DNA of 64,000 nucleotides from CAZIVP01 sp964542915 (lineage in GTDB: Bacteria > Calditrichota > Calditrichia > Calditrichales > Calditrichaceae): NCBI GenBank assembly GCA_964542915.1, contig CAZIVP010000006.1, forward strand, positions 124,001-188,000, given 5' to 3'. Under the pieces are notes generated by a model. It had not been told where the DNA came from, did no database searches, and worked only from the letters and a program-made list of their open reading frames with translations. This document shows positions 10,128 through 18,413 of the stretch, in pieces. A program made the position numbers and the translations under genes. Every line of letters begins with the position of its first letter. Within the stretch, counting starts at the first letter, position 1.

Positions 10128-10550
10128 TTAAATCTGAACCAGACGGTGTCGGCTGATAAATTCATTCAACCATTCATTTAATTCATCCCTGAGCTCCCGA
10201 TATCCTATTTCACAATCAATGGCGTCGTTATACAAATGTACCGGATCGTTGATCTCTTTGTGAATTTTTGTTCCGCCGGTAAGAAGCTCCGAAGCTTCCC
10301 GCGCTTCACTCGTGGTTGTAATGATGATATCGAAACGATCGTGGATGAATTCATTCATGGATTTGATTTCCTGGTTCGTCAAATTAACGCCGATTTCGCG
10401 GAGTATTTTAATGACCTGTTTATTGGGCGTTTTAGGACTTAAATCCGCGCAGTAAGCTTCAACACGATCATAGGAAATATAGCGTATAAGTGCGGCAATC
10501 ATTGCATTAATGCTTGAATTGTCGCTTCCAAGAATGAGAACACGCTTCAT
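10128..10550 (-). CDS. ArsC / low-molecular-weight phosphatase-like protein lacking catalytic cysteines
   Basis: 140 residues that follow thioredoxin-coupled arsenate reductase and LMW tyrosine phosphatases along the whole length: a first beta strand and P-loop, then VEAYCADLSPKTPNKQVIKI, LREIGVNLTNQEIKSMNEF, FDIIITTTSEA and a DP near residue 100. The P-loop, normally CTGNSCRS, reads GSDNSSIN here, so both cysteines and the phosphate-binding arginine are gone, and the later cysteine pair of ArsC is also absent. It is therefore probably a pseudoenzyme that binds a ligand or partner (inference). A small reading frame precedes it with a TAATG stop-start overlap. Confidence 0.7.
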   Translation of the reverse strand: MKRVLILGSDNSSINAMIAALIRYISYDRVEAYCADLSPKTPNKQVIKILREIGVNLTNQEIKSMNEFIHDRFDIIITTTSEAREASELLTGGTKIHKEINDPVHLYNDAIDCEIGYRELRDELNEWLNEFISRHRLVQI

Positions 10551-10741
10551 TAGCGATCACCCCGGATATAACCCAAATTAAATATGCGGTCCGCTTTCGG
10601 ATAAGGGCATGCTTGGTACTTTGAAGCGATAGTATACTTTGAGAAAAAAATAACGTTCTGAGCTTCTATACCGTATCTCATCTCCATGCAAACAAACTCC
10701 GCAGGTAAACTATGCTTTCGAAAAAATGTATAAAAATTCAT
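10550..10741 (-). CDS. Small hypothetical protein upstream of the ArsC-like gene
   Basis: A 63-codon frame that begins with ATG at 10741 and ends in TAATG, sharing bases with the start of the ArsC-like gene. That overlap is the main argument for translation. No ribosome binding site of note precedes it and the sequence (MNFYTFFRKHSLPAEFVC onward) matches no family I know. It could be a leader peptide, or the intact end of a decayed gene. Confidence 0.3.
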   Translation of the reverse strand: MNFYTFFRKHSLPAEFVCMEMRYGIEAQNVIFFSKYTIASKYQACPYPKADRIFNLGYIRGDR

Positions 10742-10888
10742 GGGCAAATTGGCGATATAGGCCTTATTGACGCTTCAGTAACTAAACATTCCATTAAACA
10801 ACAGTAATCAGGCATAAAGAAAATACAAAAAAAGGGGCTCAATTGCCATAATTTTTTGATTAATTACAAGCTGCAATGGAATTTTTCA

Positions 10889-10917
10889 TTGACTCGGCGC
10901 TCTGCACCTTCTATATT
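10889..10917 (+). promoter_or_regulatory. Sigma-70-like promoter of the HicB-HicA-like gene
   Basis: TTGACT at 10889-10894 and TATATT at 10912-10917 are 17 bp apart, which is optimal spacing. The start of transcription would fall near 10924, about 40 bp before the start codon at 10965. Confidence 0.6.
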
Positions 10918-10964
10918 GACCGAATATAAATTTCGTAGCAGTCAATAATAAGACGCCGTACCTC

Positions 10965-11408
10965 ATGAAGATTGTAATAAAAAAAGCATTTGACGGCACG
11001 CAATACATTGCGTTTTGTGAAAATGTACCCAATTGCTATGTGCAGAGCAAAGCCAAAGAGCACCTTAACGGTTTAATTAAACGAGCATTGTATCTGTACA
11101 AAAATCAGTGTATCAAGCGCGGTCAGGACTTCCCGAATGAGCCCGACAAGCCTTTGATTTCCAGAAAAATTCGTTTTGATGCTATTTCCACTGCACAAAT
11201 CGTGAAAATTTTTCAACGTTATAACTATCATATTGAGTACGAAGACGAACAATCTGTTATTCTGCTCAATTCAGATTTTCCCTTTAATCGTGTTCACCTG
11301 CCTCAGTCAAATAATTTATCACCGCTCATTATCCAACGTATTTTTGGCGAAGATAACACCCATTATATTTATAATAAACAGATGAAGTTAAATACTTCTG
11401 TATCCTGA
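10965..11408 (+). CDS. Single-chain HicB-HicA-like protein, probably inactive toxin half
   Basis: 147 residues. Residues 1-50 resemble a HicB antitoxin partial RNase-H fold: a short beta hairpin, then AFCENVPNCYVQSKAKEHL and a helix NGLIKRALYLYKNQ. Residues 73-130 resemble a HicA toxin double-stranded RNA-binding fold: ISTAQIVKIFQRYNYHI, a central strand, then RVHLPQSNNLSPLIIQRIFGE. In HicA the central strand reads KGSH with a catalytic histidine; here the matching place is EDEQSV, so the nuclease residue is missing. In normal operons HicA and HicB are separate proteins. The gene has its own promoter and converges on lptB with 17 bp between stop codons. The fold assignment is by eye and moderately sure. 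Confidence 0.55.
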   Translation: MKIVIKKAFDGTQYIAFCENVPNCYVQSKAKEHLNGLIKRALYLYKNQCIKRGQDFPNEPDKPLISRKIRFDAISTAQIVKIFQRYNYHIEYEDEQSVILLNSDFPFNRVHLPQSNNLSPLIIQRIFGEDNTHYIYNKQMKLNTSVS

Positions 11409-11425
11409 GATTTTGCCTGATATCT

Positions 11426-12190
11426 TTAACGATTTAAACGAAATTTTTCCCCGAGATATAATTTGCGCGCCTCTTTATCCTCAGCAAGAAAATCTGACGT
11501 ACCCTCTTTAAGGATGCTTCCTTCAAACAAAAGATAGGCGCGGTCGGTTATGGAAAGCGTTTCGTGTACATTGTGATCCGTTATCAACACACCAATTCCG
11601 CGATTTTTGAGACCATGGACTATATTTTGGATATCCTCAACCGCTATGGGATCGACGCCTGCAAATGGTTCATCCAGCAGAATAAAATAAGGCCGGGTTA
11701 CCAGCGTCCGTGCGATCTCGGTTCGGCGCCGTTCACCGCCGGATAGCTGATAGCCTTTGTTTTTGGCAATATGTGAAATATTGAGTTCTTCCAGGTAGCG
11801 TTCACACCGTTTTCGACGCTCCTGTTTGGGAACGGAGAGCATCTCCATGATTGCAAGCAAATTTTCCTCGACGGTTAATTTTCGAAAAATTGAAGCTTCT
11901 TGCGGTAAATAAGCCACTCCGCGCCGGGCGCGCTTGTACATCGGCAGGCGTGTTATATCTTTGTGGTTGATAAGAATTCGTCCCCCGTCCGGTCTTATCA
12001 TTCCCGTGATCATGTAAAAAGTCGTGGTTTTGCCTGCGCCGTTCGGTCCCAGCAGCCCCACAATTTCACCCGTCGTTACACGGACGGAAACACGGTTAAC
12101 CACCTTGCGTTTACCGTAAATTTTTGTTAAGTCTTTACCCTGCAGGATGTAGGGTTCATTGTTTTGTTTCAAAGGCCTTTTCTCCCTCAT
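11426..12190 (-). CDS. lptB: LPS export ABC transporter ATP-binding protein LptB
   Basis: LptB powers extraction of lipopolysaccharide from the inner membrane together with LptF and LptG, handing it to LptC and LptA. The 254 residues contain Walker A GPNGAGKTT at 48-56, a Q-loop in AYLPQEASIF, the ABC signature LSGGERRR, Walker B YFILLDEPFAGVDP and the H-loop in LITDHNVHETL. The text GVDPIAVEDIQ is characteristic of LptB among ABC ATPases. The start overlaps the end of the lptA-like gene by 35 bp. It is the last gene of the envelope operon, and the permease genes lptF and lptG are not in this window. Confidence 0.96.
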   Translation of the reverse strand: MREKRPLKQNNEPYILQGKDLTKIYGKRKVVNRVSVRVTTGEIVGLLGPNGAGKTTTFYMITGMIRPDGGRILINHKDITRLPMYKRARRGVAYLPQEASIFRKLTVEENLLAIMEMLSVPKQERRKRCERYLEELNISHIAKNKGYQLSGGERRRTEIARTLVTRPYFILLDEPFAGVDPIAVEDIQNIVHGLKNRGIGVLITDHNVHETLSITDRAYLLFEGSILKEGTSDFLAEDKEARKLYLGEKFRLNR

Positions 12191-13259
12191 AATTTTCCGG
12201 ATAGTAAACGCCTTCGGCGCCGCCGATAATCTGAATGCTATCGACCTCGCCTTCCTTAAAGTGGATCAGAATCGTATCCGCCGTGGCGAAATTCGAACCC
12301 TGTTTTTCTCCTCTTTCGTTTTTTAAATAATAAATACTCGAAGCCTGATCCACAGCCCGTATTTTCTGTGGCTGCCCTTCTTCTATGTCAAACCGGATTT
12401 GTTGGCCACGCAGGATATTTTCCTTTTCGGAAAGCGAATCCACACGGCTGCGCGCTTCCCCGTTGCCATATACAAACAACCGTTTTAAATTCAGAGAGTC
12501 GAACAAGGCATTAATTTTTAGTCCGCTTAATTGATTATCATCGTACCAAACATTGGGGCTAGGCGTTAACCAAATCTTTTGAGTTCCAGGAAAATAACGC
12601 GCCGTGTCGCATATCGCCTTCAGAGCTCCTTTGTAAATGATTACACTATCGACCGCAAGAGCCTGTGCGGAATCGCCGCCCGCATAATCCAATTGTCTGG
12701 CATATATGTCAAGCGAATCCCCGGCGGTTGTATCGCGCTTAATTAGTCGCGCATTACCAATTACCCTGCTGAAACGGGAGGGTGCACTGTGCCAGCCCTT
12801 GTTACCCCATATTTGCACCAAGTGTTCAACATTTCTTACATAAACGTTTTCTTCGGCGAAAACGCTGTCAATTTCAAAAAAGTAAACCATATACTCGGCA
12901 TACAAAGAGTCATCGGGCGTCTTAACGCGCACGCGTTCCTTGCAGATTGCTTTTTCATTATCGGGATAGTATTCGATCTCGCGGGCGCGGATTTTATGAA
13001 CGCCGTCCTGTATGAAGACATCCCCTTTAAACGTCAGTTTTTTCAGGGTTTCATTATAAATGGCATCTTTGCAATACATATGGATGGTGTCTTGTTGAAA
13101 ATGTACATTGCCGCTAAAGATACGCAGTTTTTGTTCATTTTCTTTGCGTCCGATGCTCTTGTCGGCATGGATTAAACGCAGACCATCATCGGCGGCTATT
13201 AATAAAAATGAAAGCGATAAACTTATTGCTATTAATAATACGGGTGTATGATTCTTCAT
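12156..13259 (-). CDS. LptA/OstA-like periplasmic LPS transport protein
   Basis: 367 residues with an N-terminal signal peptide (hydrophobic residues 7-23). The remainder is a run of short beta strands of the OstA/LptA jellyroll type, for example RIFSGNVHFQQDTIHMYCKD, KLTFKGDVFIQDGVHKIRA and QQIRFDIEEGQPQKIRAVD. It is about twice as long as E. coli LptA, which is usual for the OstA-like proteins of the FCB group and suggests a longer bridge. Its place between lptC and lptB supports a role in carrying LPS across the periplasm. Five bases separate it from lptC. Confidence 0.85.
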   Translation of the reverse strand: MKNHTPVLLIAISLSLSFLLIAADDGLRLIHADKSIGRKENEQKLRIFSGNVHFQQDTIHMYCKDAIYNETLKKLTFKGDVFIQDGVHKIRAREIEYYPDNEKAICKERVRVKTPDDSLYAEYMVYFFEIDSVFAEENVYVRNVEHLVQIWGNKGWHSAPSRFSRVIGNARLIKRDTTAGDSLDIYARQLDYAGGDSAQALAVDSVIIYKGALKAICDTARYFPGTQKIWLTPSPNVWYDDNQLSGLKINALFDSLNLKRLFVYGNGEARSRVDSLSEKENILRGQQIRFDIEEGQPQKIRAVDQASSIYYLKNERGEKQGSNFATADTILIHFKEGEVDSIQIIGGAEGVYYPENYEGEKAFETKQ

Positions 13260-13264
13260 AAAGG

Positions 13265-13819
13265 TTATTCAACGTCAATAGCCCGGGATGTTTTACCGCG
13301 GGGATTTGAAATTTCATAGTTGATAAGATCCGGATCCGAAATGAAGCTGTCGCCGTAAAGGGTGTCCTGTTCTTCCGTTGTGATCATGACCGGTATCTCT
13401 GAAATAATTTTTCGACGCTTATTATCCCATTGTAAGGTATCGGTATACAGTGTTACGCCGCTGTCCGATTCAACGACGACGTTACCATAGGCAAACATAT
13501 CCTGTTTTTGATCGTACACTTTGCCGCCCTGTGCATGTAAAACAGAAGTGTGGTCGCCATCCTCGTTAAAGAAATCGACGGTGATGCCATCGGAAAGATG
13601 TGTAACTTTGCGTTTACTGTATTTCTCAATGTAGCCGGCTTTTAAATAACCGATTCTGTTCCCTTCTCGCGTAATCACAATGGTTGCATCCCAGCTTTCC
13701 TGATCCGGCAATGGCTGGATCTGGCCGGAATCGGCGACTTGATGGTTTTCACCGCCGCACCCGTTAAAAATCAGTAAACAGGCTACCACAAATAACGGTA
13801 AAATAACAATATATCTCAT
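13265..13819 (-). CDS. lptC: LptC-family LPS export lipoprotein
   Basis: 184 residues. The N-terminus has a lipobox LIFNGC with the cysteine at residue 21, so this LptC is predicted to be a lipoprotein instead of membrane-anchored by a helix. The body consists of LptC-like beta strands with FFNEDGDHTSVLHAQGGKVY, MFAYGNVVVESDSGVTLYTD and the closing LYGDSFISDPDLINYEI, which is very typical for LptC of Bacteroidetes-type bacteria. It receives LPS from the LptBFG complex and passes it to LptA. The start overlaps the kdsD stop by 4 bp (ATGA), showing translational coupling. Confidence 0.9.
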   Translation of the reverse strand: MRYIVILPLFVVACLLIFNGCGGENHQVADSGQIQPLPDQESWDATIVITREGNRIGYLKAGYIEKYSKRKVTHLSDGITVDFFNEDGDHTSVLHAQGGKVYDQKQDMFAYGNVVVESDSGVTLYTDTLQWDNKRRKIISEIPVMITTEEQDTLYGDSFISDPDLINYEISNPRGKTSRAIDVE

Positions 13820-14787
13820 CCGGTGATGCCCTCCTGCATCAAATCGTGTAAATGAACCACACCGATCAACGTATTTTGTTCATCGACCACCGGCATGGCA
13901 ATTATACGGTATTTTTCCATTTCATTGTATGCAATTGTGGCCAAATCGTTCACTCTTAAAAATTTAGGATTTTTATTCATGACTTCAACCACCGGTATTT
14001 GCATAAAGTTTTCGGTCTTTTCAATTAAACGGTTTAAGTCACCGGTCGTAACCACGCCGAGCAGACGGTTTTCGCGAGTCACGACGGGACAGATGCCACG
14101 TTTGTTGGCCATTTCCATTACAGCAACTTTCATGAGATCGTCTTCGAAACAGAACGGTAATCGTTCGTTTTTTTCCATCAGATCGTTCACGCGCATCAAC
14201 AATTTTTTACCCAGGGCGCCGCCGGGATGGAGCATCGCAAAGTCTTCCGCCGAAAAACCGCGACTTTCCAGCAATGCAATGGCCAGGGCATCGCCCATCA
14301 CAAGTGTAACCGTTGTGCTGGCTGTCGGCGCCAAATCATTGGGGCAGGCTTCTTCCTCCACATCGATATCGATGATGACGCTGGAATATCTTGCCAGTGT
14401 TGAACTGCGGTTTCCCGTCATAGCGATTACCGGTATATTCAAGCGGCGAAACGAAGGCAAAAGCCGTATAAGTTCGGGCGTTTCACCGCTTTTTGAAATT
14501 GCCATAAGAACATCATTCTTGTGAACCATACCCAAATCGCCGTGCATTCCTTCCGCCGGATGCAGAAATAGGGCGTTGGTGCCGGTGCTCGCCAGCGTAC
14601 CGGCAATTTTTTTCCCGATTGCACCGGATTTTCCCATACCGCTGACCACTACCCGCCCCTGCGTTTTCAAAATCAATTGAACGGCCTTTGCAAATTCATC
14701 GCCAACACGTTTATGCAAGCGTGCAATGGCCTCATATTCAACCTTTATAACCCGTTTTCCGATATCAATAATTTGTTTATCGTTCAT
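13816..14787 (-). CDS. kdsD: Arabinose-5-phosphate isomerase (KdsD/KpsF family)
   Basis: KdsD converts ribulose 5-phosphate to arabinose 5-phosphate, the first committed step of Kdo synthesis. The 323 residues comprise an N-terminal SIS domain (about 40-175) with GMGKSGAIGKKIAGTLASTG and the histidine-bearing HPAEGMHGDLGMV, plus SKSGETPEL, followed by two CBS domains (about 205-320). The last CBS contains MPVVDEQNTLIGVVHLHDLM. Length and motifs are standard. It overlaps the upstream lipoprotein gene by 11 bp and the downstream lptC by 4 bp. Confidence 0.95.
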   Translation of the reverse strand: MNDKQIIDIGKRVIKVEYEAIARLHKRVGDEFAKAVQLILKTQGRVVVSGMGKSGAIGKKIAGTLASTGTNALFLHPAEGMHGDLGMVHKNDVLMAISKSGETPELIRLLPSFRRLNIPVIAMTGNRSSTLARYSSVIIDIDVEEEACPNDLAPTASTTVTLVMGDALAIALLESRGFSAEDFAMLHPGGALGKKLLMRVNDLMEKNERLPFCFEDDLMKVAVMEMANKRGICPVVTRENRLLGVVTTGDLNRLIEKTENFMQIPVVEVMNKNPKFLRVNDLATIAYNEMEKYRIIAMPVVDEQNTLIGVVHLHDLMQEGITG

Positions 14788-15463
14788 GTTTGCCAGGTAT
14801 AATTCCCTCTATGTTTATGGTAACAGAGTCTTTACCCACAGAAGCAGCTTGTGTGGAAGCTTTTGCCTCAACGATGAATGTTATCTTCCCCGTCATCTCC
14901 TCGTTCGTTTTGAACATAAATCGATAGATCGGATCACTTTGACCGCCCGTTTCCGCTAATACACTATCCCTAGAACCATTCCTAAAGCGAATCCTCGCCC
15001 ACAGGATGCCGTTTTCATGATAGGCGCGCGCACGTACTTCAATCGTATCCCACAAGACGAAGTATGCATTGGGTGCGGGCTCAAGAATATCAACCACCGG
15101 CGCTTCAAGATTGAGTACCTGTAGTTCTTTGGAATCCTCATCGCTGCCGTTGTCGTTACTAACTTTAACCTTTATCCGGTAGCTGCCGCCTTTTAAATCC
15201 GCAATCCATCGCACGGAATCGTCATCTGCAGGCAATATAAAATGTCCGCCGTTTGCACTCCACTGATAGTCGAGCGGACCGTCTTCCGGATTGGAGGCCC
15301 TTACACTTGCACGCACGGTGTCCAACGGCAGAACACGATCCGCAGAGACCTCAATGCCCGGCGCTTCAATTTTAGGCTGTTTGCCGGCATTGATGAGTTT
15401 TCCGACTTCATCGCAAGCAAAAAGCAACATTGCTATTAATACGAATATAAAAATAGGTTTCAT
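14777..15463 (-). CDS. Ig-like/PKD-type lipoprotein in the Kdo-Lpt operon
   Basis: A predicted lipoprotein of about 228 residues. I chose ATG at 15463 over an upstream TTG because it begins a clean signal peptide MKPIFIFVLIAMLLFAC with lipobox LLFAC. The mature part has two Ig-like beta domains: the first with NPEDGPLDYQWSANGGHF and SYRIKVKVSNDNGSDEDS, as in PKD/cadherin-like modules, the second with VDILEPAPNAYFVLWDTIEV. No enzyme motif is visible. Its position between two envelope genes suggests an outer-membrane or periplasmic structural part, but the function is unknown. Confidence 0.75.
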   Translation of the reverse strand: MKPIFIFVLIAMLLFACDEVGKLINAGKQPKIEAPGIEVSADRVLPLDTVRASVRASNPEDGPLDYQWSANGGHFILPADDDSVRWIADLKGGSYRIKVKVSNDNGSDEDSKELQVLNLEAPVVDILEPAPNAYFVLWDTIEVRARAYHENGILWARIRFRNGSRDSVLAETGGQSDPIYRFMFKTNEEMTGKITFIVEAKASTQAASVGKDSVTINIEGIIPGKHER

Positions 15464-15669
15464 TTCAATGACGGCCAAACTGAGTGATGATGTCGCGAAC
15501 TTTTATAGTAATTTAATTCCTTACAAACCATGTTATGCGCAATTCCCTCTGACTATAAAACGGCCCGCTTTAATTGGCGACTGTCCATAAAGCACACAAA
15601 GGCAGCGCCATTTCAAACATTGCATTCCATCCCTTCGATAATTTTTGGAGGATTTGGCATTCATCGTCT

Positions 15670-16473
15670 TTACTCTACGGTCTTCTGTAACGTCTGGTAC
15701 ACTTCACTTCCGTCGTCGCTGGTCAGGCTTATAACAGCGTAGTCCGGCATTGTGTCAAAGTTGATTGTAGCCAGACGAATTTCTTTATATGATCCGGCGT
15801 CGATCTTACCGACCAAAACGCCGTCTTCAAGGTAGTTTACCGCCCTCGATGCTTGTGATGTCTGATGATCCTTTACAAACATGAACCGAAGCCGCAGATC
15901 AACAGAAGCCTGATTTCCCAACGAAGCTACACGGGCTTTAATGTCTATCTGATCTTGCCCGGGATATTGCAAATCCACTTCAATTGAATAGCGGTTCTGA
16001 ATATCGGTTACTTCATCCAGATAAAGTTGCATGCGGTTTAACACGCTGCTTTTCGAAGAGGCGCCGGCCACCCGTCGATTGCCGCCATTAATATACACAT
16101 CGGGAACGCCACGGATGGCATCCGGCCATTCCTGTAAATAACGTTCCTGAAGTTGGGTAAAACGCAAGCTAAGTTCTTCATCATTGTAGGGATCGTCATA
16201 AAAGCCATTTTGAGTTAAATCCCTGTGGTACTCGACCACAATCACATTGTCGCTATCGTTTTCGTCGATTTCCTTAAGCGCCTCCAGCACATAACCGTTA
16301 TAGGGGCTCGGATGGGCCACATTCACGAAAGCTTCCACTAAAACAATCGATTTGCTGTAACTGTCCGGATTCTTTGGATCCATTAAATTATCGCGTGGTA
16401 TATCTTCACAATAAAGAAGAAGCACGCTCAGAAGAACCAAATTAAAAACATTAAAAACGGTAATAAAACGCAA
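15670..16473 (-). CDS. Omp28/thioredoxin-fold-like lipoprotein
   Basis: 267 residues with a lipoprotein signal ending LLLYC, then EDIPRDNLMDPKNPDSY, a segment common near the start of FCB-group lipoproteins. Residues 42-100 follow the Omp28 and thioredoxin-like pattern (VLVEAFVNVAHPSPYNGYVL, then VIVVEYH and a GVPDVYING cis-proline region), but the place of the redox CxxC holds AHPSPYNG, so no disulfide chemistry is expected. The C-terminal part looks like a beta domain with DVDLRLRFMF-type strands. The start overlaps the CsgG-like gene by 23 bp. It may be a surface lipoprotein, with the role unknown. Confidence 0.65.
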   Translation of the reverse strand: MRFITVFNVFNLVLLSVLLLYCEDIPRDNLMDPKNPDSYSKSIVLVEAFVNVAHPSPYNGYVLEALKEIDENDSDNVIVVEYHRDLTQNGFYDDPYNDEELSLRFTQLQERYLQEWPDAIRGVPDVYINGGNRRVAGASSKSSVLNRMQLYLDEVTDIQNRYSIEVDLQYPGQDQIDIKARVASLGNQASVDLRLRFMFVKDHQTSQASRAVNYLEDGVLVGKIDAGSYKEIRLATINFDTMPDYAVISLTSDDGSEVYQTLQKTVE

Positions 16474-17335
16474 CCCCCACCTCCTCTGGCATTCGGTATT
16501 CCATCTTTGGCATAAACCCGATTTTTTGCGAAGGCAAAGCCTGAATATCTTCCGTCATTCGGCTTTTGATCCAGTAATAAAGGGTTGATGCTACCATCAC
16601 GCCTGAAAAAAAGGCGACGCCAGTCCTGATCTTTTTACTGTTATTGGCCCTATCATACAAACGATCAAAGTCTTCAAGGCGGTCGGCGCGGTTATAGCGG
16701 TCCTTAAAATCCTGATAACGCTGGTTGGTCCAGACGGCGCCCGCCACGCTTGCCAGGCTTGCAAGCATAAAATAGCGGGTGGGATACGCTTCCGATTCGA
16801 TGCGATGGTGATAGTCGCCCCGGCCCGTCAGTCGAGCGGCGATATTGTTGGCCAGTAATTCCACCATTTTGACCAGATGATCGTCGTCCGGAGCCTGCAC
16901 GGATTCTACCGCCGCTTCGCCGCTTTTCACCCTTAAAATTTTTGCGTTGATCCGGTATCGCCCGCTCAATAAATCAATGACGCCCGTTAAAATAAAGTCA
17001 GCGCCCAGCAATTGCCCCACGGCCCTGTTATCCAGACTATCCACCATACCGGAGAGTTGCAATTGCTGCTCCTGTAAAATCTGTTCCAGACGGCGACGCT
17101 CGACCAGTTTTAATCCTTCATAACGCTGCAGTTCGGTTTGGAGCAAATTTTCAAGACGATTTTGCCACGCGTCCAAATGAAATTCGTTGCTAATATTATC
17201 AAAAGCGCCAACCGCTACATAAACCTGTCCTTTGCCAGGGTTGGCCACCAATAATATTGGCATCAGGAGCATGACTATTTTGGGAAACGGGACTTTTTGG
17301 GGATGGTTATTTTTCGAGTTGTTGCAGCAATTCAT
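16451..17335 (-). CDS. CsgG/FlgO-like envelope protein
   Basis: 294 residues. After a hydrophobic signal (about 19-35) come VYVAVGAFDNIS, LLQTELQRYEGLKLVERRRL, EQILQEQQLQLSG and LLGADFILTGVIDLLSGRY, which together are the CsgG/TolB-like nucleoside-free domain also seen in FlgO and in curli secretion pores. The C-terminal half has a hydrophobic stretch VAFFSGVMVASTLYYWI and a final YYRF aromatic end that fits outer-membrane association. The start could also be the methionine at residue 22. It overlaps kdsC by 29 bp, so it is transcribed with the Kdo genes, although no direct link to LPS is established. Confidence 0.7.
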   Translation of the reverse strand: MNCCNNSKNNHPQKVPFPKIVMLLMPILLVANPGKGQVYVAVGAFDNISNEFHLDAWQNRLENLLQTELQRYEGLKLVERRRLEQILQEQQLQLSGMVDSLDNRAVGQLLGADFILTGVIDLLSGRYRINAKILRVKSGEAAVESVQAPDDDHLVKMVELLANNIAARLTGRGDYHHRIESEAYPTRYFMLASLASVAGAVWTNQRYQDFKDRYNRADRLEDFDRLYDRANNSKKIRTGVAFFSGVMVASTLYYWIKSRMTEDIQALPSQKIGFMPKMEYRMPEEVGVAFYYRF

Positions 17336-17822
17336 GAAACGTACCCTGGCGTTTTAGAATTTTATCCACTACTTCCCGAACGGCGCCTTTGCCGCCTTCT
17401 GCGATGGTTACAAAATCACAAATAGCTTTAACTTCATCACGGGCGTTGGCAACGGCCACGCTAAAGCCTACCCGTTTCAGTATGGGTAAATCCAACAGGT
17501 CATCGCCGATGTAAGCAATCGCTTCATCCTCCAAACCAAAATCGTGTTTCAGCTTTTCATAATCGGGCAGCTTGTTGAAGTTACCCTGATAAACGGCATC
17601 GATGTTCAACTCTTCCGCCCGGCGCATTACGAGTTGCGAGCGCCTGCCGGTAATAATGCCTGTTTTTAGTCCACCCATACGCGCCAGCGTAATGCCCATG
17701 CCGTCCTGTACATCAAATATTTTCTGTTCATCGCCACCGGATGTATAGATGATTTCACCGCTGGTTAATACGCCATCCACGTCCATCAGCACCATTTTTA
17801 TGGCAAGCAGTTTGGATTTCAT
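17307..17822 (-). CDS. kdsC: 3-deoxy-D-manno-octulosonate 8-phosphate phosphatase KdsC
   Basis: KdsC removes the phosphate from Kdo 8-phosphate. The 171 residues form a small HAD phosphatase without cap: MDVDGVLTSGEI with nucleophile D14 and D16, GIITGRRS as motif II, YEKLKHDFGL and IAYIGDDLLDLPILKRVG as motif IV, and AVANARDEVKAICDFVT near the end, all standard for tetrameric KdsC. It is the first gene of the envelope operon reading kdsC to lptB. The gene for Kdo 8-phosphate synthase is not seen here. Confidence 0.95.
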   Translation of the reverse strand: MKSKLLAIKMVLMDVDGVLTSGEIIYTSGGDEQKIFDVQDGMGITLARMGGLKTGIITGRRSQLVMRRAEELNIDAVYQGNFNKLPDYEKLKHDFGLEDEAIAYIGDDLLDLPILKRVGFSVAVANARDEVKAICDFVTIAEGGKGAVREVVDKILKRQGTFHELLQQLEK

Positions 17823-17991
17823 GATTTATTCATTTCTCCTTTGCTTAAGCGCTGAATTTCTATTTACGAAATCCCTGCAACCGAGTTGCCTGAGCCTGAG
17901 CAATCTAACTAAAATCCCAAACAATCACAAACCTACGCTTAAGCATACATAAGCCATTATCAGACGACAGGAATTTCAGGCAAAGAACGAT

Positions 17992-18165
17992 TTAGCCATA
18001 GGTTGCATAATCATAGATACCCTGTTCATCCCTGGCAATTTTTGGTTTGACTAATGCGTCTATGGCTTTAGCCTGTTCCAGTAATTCCCCCAATTTTTGC
18101 AACGGCAGCATACTGGCTGCGTCGCAGGCAACCAATATTTTTAAAGTGTTTGACCGGGCTTCCGG
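17992..18165 (-). pseudogene. Possible 3' coding relic on the minus strand
   Basis: A 57-codon open stretch bounded by stop codons translates to a protein-like text containing TLKILVACDAASMLPLQ, KLGELLEQAKAIDALVKPK and IARDEQGIYDYATYG before a TAA. It has the composition of a real C-terminus and no start codon of its own. I do not recognise the family. It abuts the sorting-domain relic read on the other strand, as if two gene ends had been joined by a deletion. Low certainty. Confidence 0.25.
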
Positions 18166-18413
18166 TCAATGGCAGCCACATGGCGGCATTTTTTACAACG
18201 GCGATGATTATAAGCTGGTCTTTTTGCCTTGGTGTTTCGTCTTACGGGAAGATGGTCCGTACGATGGTCAGGAAGACTTTATACACAGGCGTGCATCAAA
18301 GGCGTTGGGATGGGCGTAATGATCAGGATCGTCCGGTAGCCAGCGGCGTTTATTTCTACCGATTCAAGGCCGACAATGTTGCAAAAGTACGCAAGCTATT
18401 GCTGTTGCGCTGA
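18150..18413 (+). pseudogene. Relic of a secreted protein's C-terminal sorting domain
   Basis: The last 36 codons read WDGRNDQDRPVASGVYFYRF, then KADNVAKVRKLLLLR and stop. This is the FlgD-like/type IX C-terminal sorting tail found on secreted proteins of this bacterial group. Upstream the frame loses meaning, and another plus-strand frame (18047-18319) holds VFDRASGQWQPHGG-like text, pointing to at least one frameshift and loss of the body of the protein. The relic overlaps the 3' end of the nucleosidase-like gene on the other strand by 18 bp. Confidence 0.6.
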
